From the NCBI GenBank assembly GCA_945613045.1, contig CALZAG010000028.1, positions 1 through 12,495 on the forward strand: 12,495 nt of DNA. The letters run 5' to 3'. Below the pieces are notes generated by a model. It was not told the origin of the DNA and made no database searches. It saw only the letters and a list, made by a program, of their open reading frames with translations. A program made the position numbers and the translations under genes. Each line of letters begins with the position of its first letter. Position 1 is the stretch's first letter. This document shows, one piece after another, positions 5,913 through 12,495 of this stretch. This DNA is from an uncultured Clostridia bacterium (lineage in GTDB: Bacteria; Bacillota; Clostridia; Oscillospirales; Oscillospiraceae).

Positions 5913-6524
5913 TCAAATCGAGAAAACAATTATTTTTGCATTTTCGCGGGACTCCATATCATACTCGCTGCTATGCAGCAGCCTCACATCCTCTGCCGGC
6001 CAGAGCCGGAGAAAATCCTCGACGGGAGCGATGCTCCTGATCCCTGATGAAGCGCATCTATAGTGCATTGGAACGGCGATGCGCGGCTTAAGGGCATCGA
6101 TAAGCTCCTTTGCCTGCACCGCGTCGATGGTATACACGCCGCCCACGGGTATCATGAGCAGGTCGAGCCTTCCGAAGCGGCTGAGCTCGTCCCCGCTGAG
6201 GGGATGCCCCAGATCGCCCAGATGCGCGACGCGCAGGCCGTCGGCTTCAACGATGCTGCACAGGTTCTTTCCACGGAGTTTCCCGCACTGGTCGTCGTGA
6301 AATACCGGTATCTGAGTGACTTTGAATTCCGGCTCCCTGCCGCTGAGCTTAACGGCCTCTGAGCAGTTGTGGTCGCTGTGGCCGTGGCTGCATATGACCA
6401 CGTCCGCGTTCAGCTCAGGCAGGCTCAGACCCGGAACGGAGCCGGGGCGGTATGGATCAAAGACGACGCTGCCTGCGCTGCTTCTGAGCTCAAAGCAGGC
6501 GTGTCCGTACCAGATAAGCTTCAT
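5913..6524 (-). CDS. Metallo-beta-lactamase-fold hydrolase (UlaG/UPF0173-like)
   Basis: A compact cytoplasmic metal-dependent hydrolase of 203 residues. It starts with the UlaG-like MKLIWYGHACFEL and contains the metal-binding SHGHSDHN (His47, His49, Asp51, His52), a later FHDD (76-79), GDLGH (103-107, Asp104) and PMHYR with His154, the full set expected for a two-metal site. There is no signal peptide. The substrate is unknown; relatives act on lactones, phosphodiesters or related bonds, and this sequence does not decide. It is the last gene of the lipoprotein operon, five bases after the DUF4358-like gene's stop, with GAGGG inside the preceding coding end as a possible ribosome site. Why a cytoplasmic hydrolase is coupled to two surface lipoproteins is unclear; this may be simple transcriptional convenience. 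Confidence 0.9.
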   Translation of the reverse strand: MKLIWYGHACFELRSSAGSVVFDPYRPGSVPGLSLPELNADVVICSHGHSDHNCSEAVKLSGREPEFKVTQIPVFHDDQCGKLRGKNLCSIVEADGLRVAHLGDLGHPLSGDELSRFGRLDLLMIPVGGVYTIDAVQAKELIDALKPRIAVPMHYRCASSGIRSIAPVEDFLRLWPAEDVRLLHSSEYDMESRENAKIIVFSI

Positions 6525-6529
6525 GGCTC

Positions 6530-7006
6530 TCAGCCCTCAAAGCAGCCGGTAAAGGCTTTGTAAACAGCCTCGCGGTCGGCGTCATCGAGGATCGCGTACA
6601 TAACGTAGTTTCCCTCGCTCCAGACCTCTGCGTGTTCGAGCTTGGGCTTTTCCTCCGGCAGATACTCGTCCATCCACAGCTCCAGACGGTACTCGAGATA
6701 TTCTTCGAGCGCGGCCTTGAGCTCGGCTGTCTGAGCCTCGTCCTTGCCCTGGAATATGCCGTATTCGTCGATGCTGGTGCCGACGGCGGAGATGATCGTG
6801 TTGCGGGAAACGTAACCGTCAAGGGATATCTTCATCACGCCCTCGACATAGGTGTCGGGTATCTGGGCCATGTCCTCGGTGTCGATGGAACTGAATACTG
6901 CGGAGGCGACGGCATCCATGCCGGGATCTTTGACGTCATCTCCGCCGCAGGCTGCCAGCAGGCAGAGCGACAGGATGACAAGAAGTACTGCACTGAATTT
7001 TTTCAT
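6530..7006 (-). CDS. DUF4358-like lipoprotein
   Basis: A 158-residue lipoprotein. The signal peptide MKKFSAVLLVILSLCLLAAC has a textbook lipobox (LAAC) with the lipid-modified Cys at 20, followed by GGDD, so the mature protein should sit on the outer face of the membrane. The mature part is acidic and resembles DUF4358 proteins of clostridia as I remember them: a DEYGIFQGKDEAQTAELK helix (81-98), a long helix leading to a YLPEE stretch, and a final strand-turn-helix with GNYVMYAILDD. No catalytic motif is visible and the function is unknown. GAGG (complement of 7015-7018) lies eight bases before the ATG, in the 14-base gap after the SGNH lipoprotein gene. Both lipoproteins share CGGDD after the lipobox, which suggests co-membership of a surface assembly or shared ancestry of the signal region. 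Confidence 0.85.
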   Translation of the reverse strand: MKKFSAVLLVILSLCLLAACGGDDVKDPGMDAVASAVFSSIDTEDMAQIPDTYVEGVMKISLDGYVSRNTIISAVGTSIDEYGIFQGKDEAQTAELKAALEEYLEYRLELWMDEYLPEEKPKLEHAEVWSEGNYVMYAILDDADREAVYKAFTGCFEG

Positions 7007-7020
7007 TGGTATAACCTCTG

Positions 7021-7812
7021 TTACAGATATGCGTGTGTGCGCAGGTAGTCCAGCACACGGTTGAAGCCGGTCGCGTTCAGGTGTATGCCGTCGCCGTTGC
7101 CGTAATCTGAAACGAGCTTGCCGTCCGAGCCCTTGAGGACCGAAGCGGAGTCGGCGTAGTGGGTGCCTGTGGCCTCCGCGATCTGCAGGATCCAGCCGTT
7201 TGCGCGGTCAATGACCTCGTTGTTTATGCCGTTGTCCTTGGCTTCGTAGGAGGCCTCAACGGGGTAGATGGAGTTGCATATGATCTTAGTGTCGGGGCTC
7301 ACGGACTGGATGCGCTCGACAAGGGCGGTGTACTCGGCCTTGAAGGAGCTCTCGTCCATCATGGAAACACCGTTGACGCCTATGGTGAGTACGACATATT
7401 CGGGCTTTGCGCTCTCTATCGCGTCGGTGATGGGGATCTCAAGCCCGGTCTCGGGGTAGACTATGGTGGCAAAGCTCTGATTGAACAGCGCCAGCGTGCC
7501 GCTGGAAGGGGTCCAGACCTGGGAACCGGGGAGCACGTCGTAGGCCTTGAGCCCGTAGGTGGTGCTGTCACCGATAAAGATCAGGCGGGAGATGTAATCC
7601 TCGCCGGCGTCGGCGGTCTCGCCGAGCATGGTCGGCTGCACCTTGGGCGTGGACTCGGGGCCGTCGTCGGACACGTCGGGAGCCTTGCCCCCGCCGATAT
7701 CATCGGTGGTCTGAGGCTCGTCCGCGTCATCTCCGCCGCAGGCGCCCAGCAGACTTACGCACAGGCACAGAGCCAGTGCAATGAGAAGCACATTGCGCAG
7801 TTTAATTTTCAT
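7021..7812 (-). CDS. SGNH/GDSL-family hydrolase lipoprotein
   Basis: Predicted surface-anchored esterase or deacylase of 263 residues. The signal peptide ends in LLGAC (lipid-modified Cys25), followed by a 40-50 residue acidic, low-complexity linker (Asp/Glu/Pro/Thr rich) that spaces the enzyme from the membrane. The SGNH domain begins near residue 74: block I FIGDSTTYG with nucleophile Ser83, block III IGVNG with Asn147, and block V GDGIHLNATG with Asp241 and His244. The block II glycine is probably in TPSSG (101-105). A good ribosome site, GAGGTGATT, precedes the ATG. It is the first gene of a three-gene operon with its own promoter. Related SGNH/DUF4358 pairs in clostridia often lie near membrane O-acyltransferases, which suggests an acetyl-ester role on envelope glycans, but no acyltransferase is visible here. 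Confidence 0.92.
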   Translation of the reverse strand: MKIKLRNVLLIALALCLCVSLLGACGGDDADEPQTTDDIGGGKAPDVSDDGPESTPKVQPTMLGETADAGEDYISRLIFIGDSTTYGLKAYDVLPGSQVWTPSSGTLALFNQSFATIVYPETGLEIPITDAIESAKPEYVVLTIGVNGVSMMDESSFKAEYTALVERIQSVSPDTKIICNSIYPVEASYEAKDNGINNEVIDRANGWILQIAEATGTHYADSASVLKGSDGKLVSDYGNGDGIHLNATGFNRVLDYLRTHAYL

Positions 7813-7842
7813 TTGTAATCACCTCACAGGTTAAATCAATTA

Positions 7843-7871
7843 ATCATAACATATGTTCAAACTCTGTTCAA
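7843..7871 (-). promoter_or_regulatory. Promoter of the SGNH/DUF4358/MBL operon, with direct repeat
   Basis: On the - strand -35 TTGAAC (7866-7871), a 17-base spacer and -10 TATGAT (7843-7848). TTGAACA occurs twice with an 11-base period (complements of 7854-7860 and 7865-7871), once covering the -35 and once inside the spacer. The repeat could be an activator or repressor site spaced one helical turn apart. Confidence 0.65.
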
Positions 7872-7896
7872 GTCATAAAATCTGAAGCTTCCTGCC

Positions 7897-7941
7897 AAAA
7901 AAGCTCCGCCCCCGCACCGTTGCGTACGGTGCGGGGGGCGG
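7897..7941 (-). terminator. Rho-independent terminator of the acyl-CoA synthetase gene
   Basis: A 15-bp GC-rich stem, 7906-7920 with 7926-7941 (one bulged G), closes a TGCGT loop. On the - strand it is followed by GCTTTTTTGG, a strong U tract (7897-7902). It begins about 12 bases after the synthetase stop and insulates the lipoprotein operon downstream. Confidence 0.92.
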
Positions 7942-7952
7942 AAAACAAAGAC

Positions 7953-9704
7953 TTATACCGTAACGGGCTCTTTTTTCTCGGCTTCCTCGGCGGCGCGGCG
8001 CTTTTCCGCCTCCTCTTCCTCGAGAACGCGGTAAGCCACCTTGCCCACGAGAGTTTTGGGCAGCTCGCGGCGGAACTCGATGTCATAGGGCATTGCGTAT
8101 TTTGCGATGTTCTTGCGGCAGTAGGCCAGAATTGCCTCCTTGGTCTCGGGGCTTTCGGGGACGCCGGGCTTGAGCATGACGAAGGCCTTGACCTTCTGCA
8201 TCTTGTAGGGGTCGGGAACGCCGATGATGCAGCTCATGTGCACGAGCTCGTGCGCGTCGAGAATGTTCTCAAGCTGGCCGGGATATACGTTGTAGCCTGA
8301 GGTGATTATCATGCGCTTGGCGCGGCCGCGGAAGTATACGAAGCCCTCGCTGTCCATCATGCCGAGGTCGCCGGTGTATATCCAGGTCAGGCCGTCGGAA
8401 TGCTGCTTCAGGGTCGCGGCGGTCTCTTCGGGGTGATTTATATACTCCATCATGACCGTGGGGCCGGCGATGAGGATCTCGCCCTCCTCGCCGTAGGGCA
8501 GCTCCCTGTCCGTGCCGGGCTCGACTATCTTGTAATAGGTATCGGGGAAGGGTAGACCGATGCTGCCTTCCTTCGCCATATGCGGAGGCGTGAGGCAGGA
8601 GGCGGTGACGCACTCGGTCAGGCCGAAGCCCTCGCGTATCTGTATCTTTGCATTGTGGTCGTACAGGAACTTGTCGAACTTCTTTTTAAGCTCGATGGAC
8701 AGGCTGTCGCCGCCGGAGAACACGCCCTTGAGTGAGCTGAGGTCGGCTTTCTCCATCGAGGGCAGGCGGAGCAGCGCCTCGTACAGGGTGGGAACGCCCG
8801 CGATGAAGTTGCACTTATATTTTGTGATCTGCTTTGCATAGGTCTGGGCGGTGAAGCGGGGGATGAGGATGCAGCGTCCGCCCTGAGAGAGCATGGTGTG
8901 AACGCATACGCCGAGGCCGAAGCCGTGGAACAGAGGCATTGCCGCGAGCATCTTATCGCCCACGCGGAACATGGGGTTTGCTGCGATGACCTGCTGGCCG
9001 AGAGCGTTGAAGTTGCGGTTTGAAAGCAGGATGCCCTTAGTGGTGCCGGTGGTGCCGCCGGAGTAGAGGATAACGGCGGGGTCGGAACCCTTGCGGGAGA
9101 CCTTGTAGTTATAGAAGCAGTGCCTGCCCAGGCGCAGGAAGTCATTCCAGCGGATGACGGGGGCGTCCTCGGGAATCTTCTTTATCTTGCGGCCCTCGGT
9201 GAGCATATAGCCGGCTTTGACGGGCTTTGAGAGCTCGTCCTTGATGCTTGCGATGATTATATTAACGACCTTGGTGTTCTGACGGATGTTTTCAAACTTG
9301 TTGTAGAACTGGTCGAGAGTGATCGCGGTGACGGACTCCGACTCGTTGAGGTAGAACTCTATTTCCTTCTCGGCTGAGAGGGGGTGGATCATGTTGCATA
9401 TGCCGCCGACGAGATTCACGGCATAGAACATCTGGATCGCCTGCGGGCAGTTGGGCATTGCGATGGTGACCTTGTCGCCCTCGCGCACGCCTATCGTCTT
9501 CAGGGCCTTGGCGCAGTCTTCTATCTCTTTTATAAAAGCCTTGTAGGTTGTGGATCTGCCCATGAAGTCAAAGGCAATATTATTGGGGTACTTTTTTGCA
9601 ATGGCTTCTACGGCTTCAAACATTGAGCCTTCAAAATAATCGAGAGTAAACGGCACATCGCCGAGATGTGCCTTCCAGGGAGCTTTTGCGCTTATCTGTG
9701 TCAT
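7953..9704 (-). CDS. Long-chain acyl-CoA synthetase family (AMP-binding)
   Basis: Adenylate-forming ligase that activates a carboxylic acid, most likely a fatty acid, with ATP and CoA; 583 residues. Motifs in order: P-loop YSGGTTGTTKG (214-224), MPLFHGFG (256-263), GFGLTE (359-364), YTGD (443-446), hinge region FRGRAKRMIITSGYNVYP (458-475) and the C-terminal PKTLVGK with catalytic Lys555. All core residues are present. The C-terminus continues about 25 residues past the usual end as a charged Glu/Lys/Arg/Ala helix (562-578), an uncommon addition. No membrane segment is seen. The ATG is preceded by AGAGAGGAAAGAAG, a rather distant ribosome site. It is monocistronic, with its own promoter and terminator. 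Chain-length specificity cannot be read by eye; other acyl or aryl acids remain possible. Confidence 0.92.
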   Translation of the reverse strand: MTQISAKAPWKAHLGDVPFTLDYFEGSMFEAVEAIAKKYPNNIAFDFMGRSTTYKAFIKEIEDCAKALKTIGVREGDKVTIAMPNCPQAIQMFYAVNLVGGICNMIHPLSAEKEIEFYLNESESVTAITLDQFYNKFENIRQNTKVVNIIIASIKDELSKPVKAGYMLTEGRKIKKIPEDAPVIRWNDFLRLGRHCFYNYKVSRKGSDPAVILYSGGTTGTTKGILLSNRNFNALGQQVIAANPMFRVGDKMLAAMPLFHGFGLGVCVHTMLSQGGRCILIPRFTAQTYAKQITKYKCNFIAGVPTLYEALLRLPSMEKADLSSLKGVFSGGDSLSIELKKKFDKFLYDHNAKIQIREGFGLTECVTASCLTPPHMAKEGSIGLPFPDTYYKIVEPGTDRELPYGEEGEILIAGPTVMMEYINHPEETAATLKQHSDGLTWIYTGDLGMMDSEGFVYFRGRAKRMIITSGYNVYPGQLENILDAHELVHMSCIIGVPDPYKMQKVKAFVMLKPGVPESPETKEAILAYCRKNIAKYAMPYDIEFRRELPKTLVGKVAYRVLEEEEAEKRRAAEEAEKKEPVTV

Positions 9705-9739
9705 AATCTTCTTTCCTCTCTAAAAAAGTCGATGAAAAC

Positions 9740-9768
9740 ATAATATAACAACAAAAAAAGATTGTCAA
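9740..9768 (-). promoter_or_regulatory. Promoter of the acyl-CoA synthetase gene
   Basis: On the - strand a consensus -35 TTGACA (9763-9768), a 17-base spacer containing seven consecutive T, and -10 TATTAT (9740-9745). An overlapping TATATT would give a 15-base spacer and is less likely. The start codon lies about 35 bases downstream of the -10. Confidence 0.75.
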
Positions 9769-9800
9769 TTGCCTGATAAAGCACATACGCAAACATAAGC

Positions 9801-9831
9801 AAAACGGGCAAGACTTTGGTCTTGCCCGTTT
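9801..9831 (-). terminator. Terminator of the ABC exporter operon
   Basis: A perfect 13-bp inverted repeat, AAACGGGCAAGAC (9802-9814) with 9819-9831 around a TTTG loop. On the - strand the stem ends in GTTTTGCTTATG. It lies 11 bases after the ATPase stop and just upstream of the acyl-CoA synthetase promoter. Confidence 0.87.
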
Positions 9832-9842
9832 ACTCTGTCGTA

Positions 9843-11291
9843 TTATCGCAGCATTATGCAGTAGTATGAAAGCAGGTAGATTTTTTCGGATTTGTATGCG
9901 TTCCAGACCTGGTCGGCGAGCTCCTCGGGGAGACCGCCCTTCCGCTGCATGGAGCGGATATCCTCTATGACCTCCTGCAGGTCGTTTTCACAGTCCTCCT
10001 CAAGCGCGTAAAAACGGTCGCAGTTGAGGTAGGAATAGACCATCAGGCTGCGGTATTTTCCTTCCGGCTGCGCTTCAAATTCCGCGCGCATCTCCTGAAC
10101 GAGCGCGTCCAGCCGCGCCGTGTAGCAGTGCTTTATCGCTTCGATCTCGGCGGCGGCGAGAGCCTTTTTGTATTGATCGCGGCTCATATCTCCCGCCTGA
10201 AGAAGGACCTCCTTGGCGATGTCGGTGTAGCTGGCCTCCTCGTTTATTATTCGCTGCGCGCCCTCCTCAAATATGCTGTAATCCCAGCGGGAGGTGTCCG
10301 CGCCAAGCAATTGGTCTATCTGGCTGTGATAGTTTCCGGCGATCTCGGTGATCTGCTCGGAGCTGAGGTTCCGTGCGAGGACATAGGATTTGAGCAGATC
10401 GTACTGTGCCCAGACGAAGCAGCCCAGCACAGCGGCCAAAAGCAGCATGAAATATACGGCGACCTCGGCAAACAGCTTGCCGCGGCTTTTTTTGAGCAGG
10501 TTTTTCGGATTTTTTTCCGTTGCCTTAAGCGACTGCGTTTCAGGAAGCACGCCGGTGTTAAGATATTCCGAGTAGGCGTCGCACACGGTCTTGGGGTCGC
10601 CGAACATGACCATGCGGCCCTTGTCGAGCCACAGCACCTTGTTGCACTGTGCGCGCACCGTCTGCAAAGAGTGCGAGACCATGAGCGCGGTAGTGTCGCC
10701 GGAGGCGATGATCTCCTGCATGCGCTGCTGACTTTTTTGGCGGAAATCGCCGTCGCCGACGGCGAAAATCTCGTCAAGGATTATAATGTCCGGCTCCACC
10801 ATGCTCGCAATTGCAAAGGCGATGCGGCTTTTCATACCCGAGGACAGGGTGCGGAAAGGGTTATTCTGAAACTCGCGCATATCCGCGAAATCGATGATCT
10901 CGTCATATTTGGAGTCAATAAACTCCTTTGAATAGCCCATGAACGCACCGCGCAGGTACACGTTTTCCTTGACGGTCATCTCGCGGTCGAAGCCCGCGCC
11001 CAGCTCGAGCAAAGCGCAGATCCTGCCCTCTTTCTCAATGGTGCCCGAGGCAGGGGAGAGCGTGCCGCTGATGGCCTTCATCATGGTGGATTTTCCGGCA
11101 CCGTTTTTTCCGATAACGCCCAGCATATCTCCCTTTTCAAGGCTGAAGGACACGTTTCTGAGAGCCCAGAACTCATCGGAACGGCTGCTTTTTTTGAAAA
11201 TACGCTTTACTATATCCGCAGTTGCGCGGGAATTTGCCTTTCGGTAGCGCACGGAAAGGTTGTCAAGAACAAGAACTTTGTTGTCTTCCAT
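9843..11291 (-). CDS. ABC exporter ATPase, TagH/Wzt-like, with membrane-anchored C-terminal domain
   Basis: ATPase subunit of a polysaccharide or teichoic-acid exporter. The N-terminal ABC domain (about 1-245) has Walker A GKNGAGKST (61-69), the LLELGAGF block typical of this subfamily (94-101), signature LSSGM (149-153), Walker B DIIILDE (168-174) and H-loop SHS with His207. After a basic linker comes one transmembrane segment (about 274-296), then some 185 residues, mostly helical and charged, ending YLLSYYCIMLR. TagH of Bacillus subtilis also has a membrane anchor and extracellular part, so the plan is known, but I do not recognise this C-terminal domain. Wzt ATPases that bind glycan through a soluble C-terminal domain have no such anchor. 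AAGGAGG (complement of 11298-11304) overlaps the permease stop, six bases before the ATG. The total of 482 residues is within the TagH range. Confidence 0.9.
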   Translation of the reverse strand: MEDNKVLVLDNLSVRYRKANSRATADIVKRIFKKSSRSDEFWALRNVSFSLEKGDMLGVIGKNGAGKSTMMKAISGTLSPASGTIEKEGRICALLELGAGFDREMTVKENVYLRGAFMGYSKEFIDSKYDEIIDFADMREFQNNPFRTLSSGMKSRIAFAIASMVEPDIIILDEIFAVGDGDFRQKSQQRMQEIIASGDTTALMVSHSLQTVRAQCNKVLWLDKGRMVMFGDPKTVCDAYSEYLNTGVLPETQSLKATEKNPKNLLKKSRGKLFAEVAVYFMLLLAAVLGCFVWAQYDLLKSYVLARNLSSEQITEIAGNYHSQIDQLLGADTSRWDYSIFEEGAQRIINEEASYTDIAKEVLLQAGDMSRDQYKKALAAAEIEAIKHCYTARLDALVQEMRAEFEAQPEGKYRSLMVYSYLNCDRFYALEEDCENDLQEVIEDIRSMQRKGGLPEELADQVWNAYKSEKIYLLSYYCIMLR

Positions 11292-11302
11292 TCTGCGCCT
11301 CC

Positions 11303-12070
11303 TTATACATAGAGCGCGATCTTATCGCGGCATATGCGGTAGGTAAATCCGCCAACGAGCATACAGAACGCAGCCATGCAGGCAAGAACGAGATGAAAGG
11401 AAGGGGAGGGAACGGTGGAATGTATAATAAGCTGCCGGAAATAGTCGATGCACATATAGAGGGGATTGCAGTTTAAGAGCCTGCGCATTATCCCCGGCAG
11501 GATGGACACATCGTAAAATATCGCCGACGCGTACATGATGACACGGGTTATGACCGGCCAGAGATAGTTTACGTCTCTGAAGAAAATATACAGTGTGCTG
11601 AGGAACATCCCGATACCGTAGTTGATGAAAAACAGGCAGGCGATGGGATACAGCAGATACAGAAACCGCCAGTGGAAGCTGATCCCGTCAATTGCGACGA
11701 ATATGAAAAAGACCAGCAGAGAAACGAGAAAATCAATGAATTGCGCGCTGCTGTGAGAGATGAGGAAATAGTATTTGGGAACGGGCACCTTGCTGTAAAT
11801 AGGCGCGTTGTCGTACAGCACTCGCATCGCGCTGCGTGTAGCGGAGGAAAAGTAATTGAACAAAAGCAGGCCGCAGAACAGATATATCGTATAGTGCGGC
11901 ATATTCCGGCCGAAAAAGGTGCCGAAAACAAGATCCATTGTCAGAAGCAGAAGCAGGGGCGAGAGCGCGCTCCAGAGTATGCCGAAGGTCGTGCGCTTGT
12001 ATTTTTTTATAAAATCTCGCCTTATAAGCTCAGCAAGCAGAAAACCGTGATTGGTTTTGTCCGAATTCAT
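11303..12070 (-). CDS. ABC-2 type polysaccharide/teichoic acid export permease (TagG/Wzm-like)
   Basis: Membrane subunit of the exporter, 255 residues from the preferred start. It has the family opening ELIRRDFIKKYKRTTFGILW (14-33), about six hydrophobic segments (near 31-50, 60-78, 111-130, 137-164, 172-192 and 225-244) and the conserved FFRDVNYLWPV block (163-173) followed by NPLYMCIDYFR (202-212). The ATG at 12070 is chosen because AAGGAG (complement of 12083-12088) lies 12 bases upstream; the in-frame ATG at 12103 would add 11 residues but has no ribosome site. It is the first gene of the operon, 11 bases before the ATPase start, with its own promoter. The cargo is likely an undecaprenyl-linked surface glycan or wall teichoic acid made by genes to the right of the window. 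Confidence 0.92.
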   Translation of the reverse strand: MNSDKTNHGFLLAELIRRDFIKKYKRTTFGILWSALSPLLLLLTMDLVFGTFFGRNMPHYTIYLFCGLLLFNYFSSATRSAMRVLYDNAPIYSKVPVPKYYFLISHSSAQFIDFLVSLLVFFIFVAIDGISFHWRFLYLLYPIACLFFINYGIGMFLSTLYIFFRDVNYLWPVITRVIMYASAIFYDVSILPGIMRRLLNCNPLYMCIDYFRQLIIHSTVPSPSFHLVLACMAAFCMLVGGFTYRICRDKIALYV

Positions 12071-12146
12071 AAAACGTATGTTCTCCTTAAAACAAAAAAC
12101 CATGCATATAGCGGCCTTTTGCGGGAAAAGCCCGCACGATTATGCC

Positions 12147-12175
12147 ATTATAACACAGTTTTCTGTATAGTTCCA
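12147..12175 (-). promoter_or_regulatory. Extended -10 promoter of the ABC exporter operon
   Basis: On the - strand TGTTATAAT provides a TG-extended, perfect TATAAT (-10 at 12147-12152) with a weak -35 TGGAAC (12170-12175) at 17 bases. The spacer contains ACAG-AAAA-CTGT, a small inverted repeat. The leader of about 70 bases contains a 6-bp stem, TGCGGG with CCCGCA (12120-12136), but no attenuator-like U tract. Confidence 0.6.
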
Positions 12176-12177
12176 TA

Positions 12178-12495
12178 TTATTTTTCGGATATAAAGCTCA
12201 AATAGTCGTCGGGGGAGTTAAAATCCCGCGTAAAGCTGTCGAGCAGGACATAGCTTTTTCCGATGCTTCGCCCGCCGAGCGGGAGCCCCGCGTACAGATG
12301 ATACACCTGCCAGCCCTTGCACTCGCCGATCTCTTTTTCAACATAGCGCCTGCGCACCTCAAGATACAGGCTGCGGAAAAGTTCCCCATCGCCGACGAGG
12401 ACGGCGCATATGCTCTCCCTGCTTCCGAAAAACAGCACGGGCTCTTTTCCGCGGCTTTCCGCGATGGTCTTTATCGCCTGCTCGGAGTACAGCAC
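12178..12495 (-). CDS. C-terminal part of an unrecognised protein, N-terminus outside window
   Basis: The frame is open to the window edge (106 codons including the stop), so this is the end of a longer gene; the GTG at the edge may simply be an internal valine. I do not recognise the family. The visible part has no transmembrane segment and alternates hydrophobic strands and charged helices: PVLFFGSRESICAVLVGDG, then LEVRRRYVEKEIGE, then VYHLYAGLPLGGRSIGK, and a final SPDDYLSFISEK. The stop at 12178-12180 is only three bases from the -35 of the exporter promoter and no terminator separates them, so read-through into the exporter genes is possible. Its place upstream of a TagGH-like exporter would fit a surface-glycan gene, but that is inference from position only. 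Confidence 0.65.
   Translation of the reverse strand: MLYSEQAIKTIAESRGKEPVLFFGSRESICAVLVGDGELFRSLYLEVRRRYVEKEIGECKGWQVYHLYAGLPLGGRSIGKSYVLLDSFTRDFNSPDDYLSFISEK

Noticed and set aside
12070..12103. Upstream ATG at 12103 as the permease start
   Set aside because: No ribosome binding site precedes it, and the AAGGAG lies between it and the ATG at 12070. The downstream start also begins closer to the family's usual N-terminus.
12116..12146. Leader stem-loop of the exporter operon as a riboswitch or attenuator
   Set aside because: Only a 6-bp stem with no conserved core, no alternative pairing and no U tract; too little to support a regulatory RNA.

Overview
The window looks like chromosomal DNA of an anaerobic, Gram-positive Clostridia-type bacterium, probably a gut Oscillospiraceae/Ruminococcaceae relative. 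The supporting points are a rubrerythrin, MurT/GatD-family genes, two lipoproteins with clean lipoboxes (one resembling the clostridial DUF4358 family), a TagGH-like ABC exporter, strong AAGGAGG-type ribosome binding sites and rho-independent terminators throughout. Genus-level placement is inference only.

Layout. (1) Bases 1-2166, + strand: the 3' part of an alanine racemase gene and a D-alanine--D-alanine ligase gene, tightly coupled, making the D-Ala-D-Ala end of the peptidoglycan stem. (2) Bases 2167-2576: a gene-free convergent region with three terminator-like hairpins. (3) Bases 2577-2802, - strand: a tRNA-Asp/tRNA-Thr operon with a near-consensus promoter and a stem-loop between the two tRNAs. 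(4) Bases 2869-5241: a divergent promoter pair drives a 52-residue basic membrane peptide (-) and a two-gene operon (+) of a MurT-like Mur ligase and a GatD-like amidotransferase subunit. (5) Bases 5242-5910, - strand: rubrerythrin with candidate operators. (6) Bases 5913-7871, - strand: SGNH-hydrolase lipoprotein, DUF4358-like lipoprotein and metallo-beta-lactamase-fold hydrolase in one operon. (7) Bases 7897-9768, - strand: a stand-alone acyl-CoA synthetase with its own promoter and terminator. (8) Bases 9801-12175, - strand: a polysaccharide/teichoic-acid type ABC exporter (permease then ATPase), preceded by the C-terminal end of an unrecognised gene that runs off the right edge.

The most notable observation is in region 4. 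The GatD-like protein keeps the family fold signatures, but by motif alignment it has alanine where the nucleophilic cysteine should be and valine where the catalytic histidine should be. Its MurT-like partner keeps the P-loop and the four-cysteine zinc ribbon, but its C-terminal domain lacks the family's usual Asn-Asp...Ala-Asp-Gly motif. This suggests a derived MurT/GatD-type complex that does not use glutamine as its nitrogen source, or does not amidate at all. A second point of interest is the exporter ATPase, which carries a membrane anchor and an extra ~185-residue helical domain of unknown function.

Many genes here concern the cell envelope (Alr, Ddl, the MurT/GatD-like pair, two lipoproteins, the ABC exporter), but the promoters and terminators show they are separate transcription units, not one cluster.
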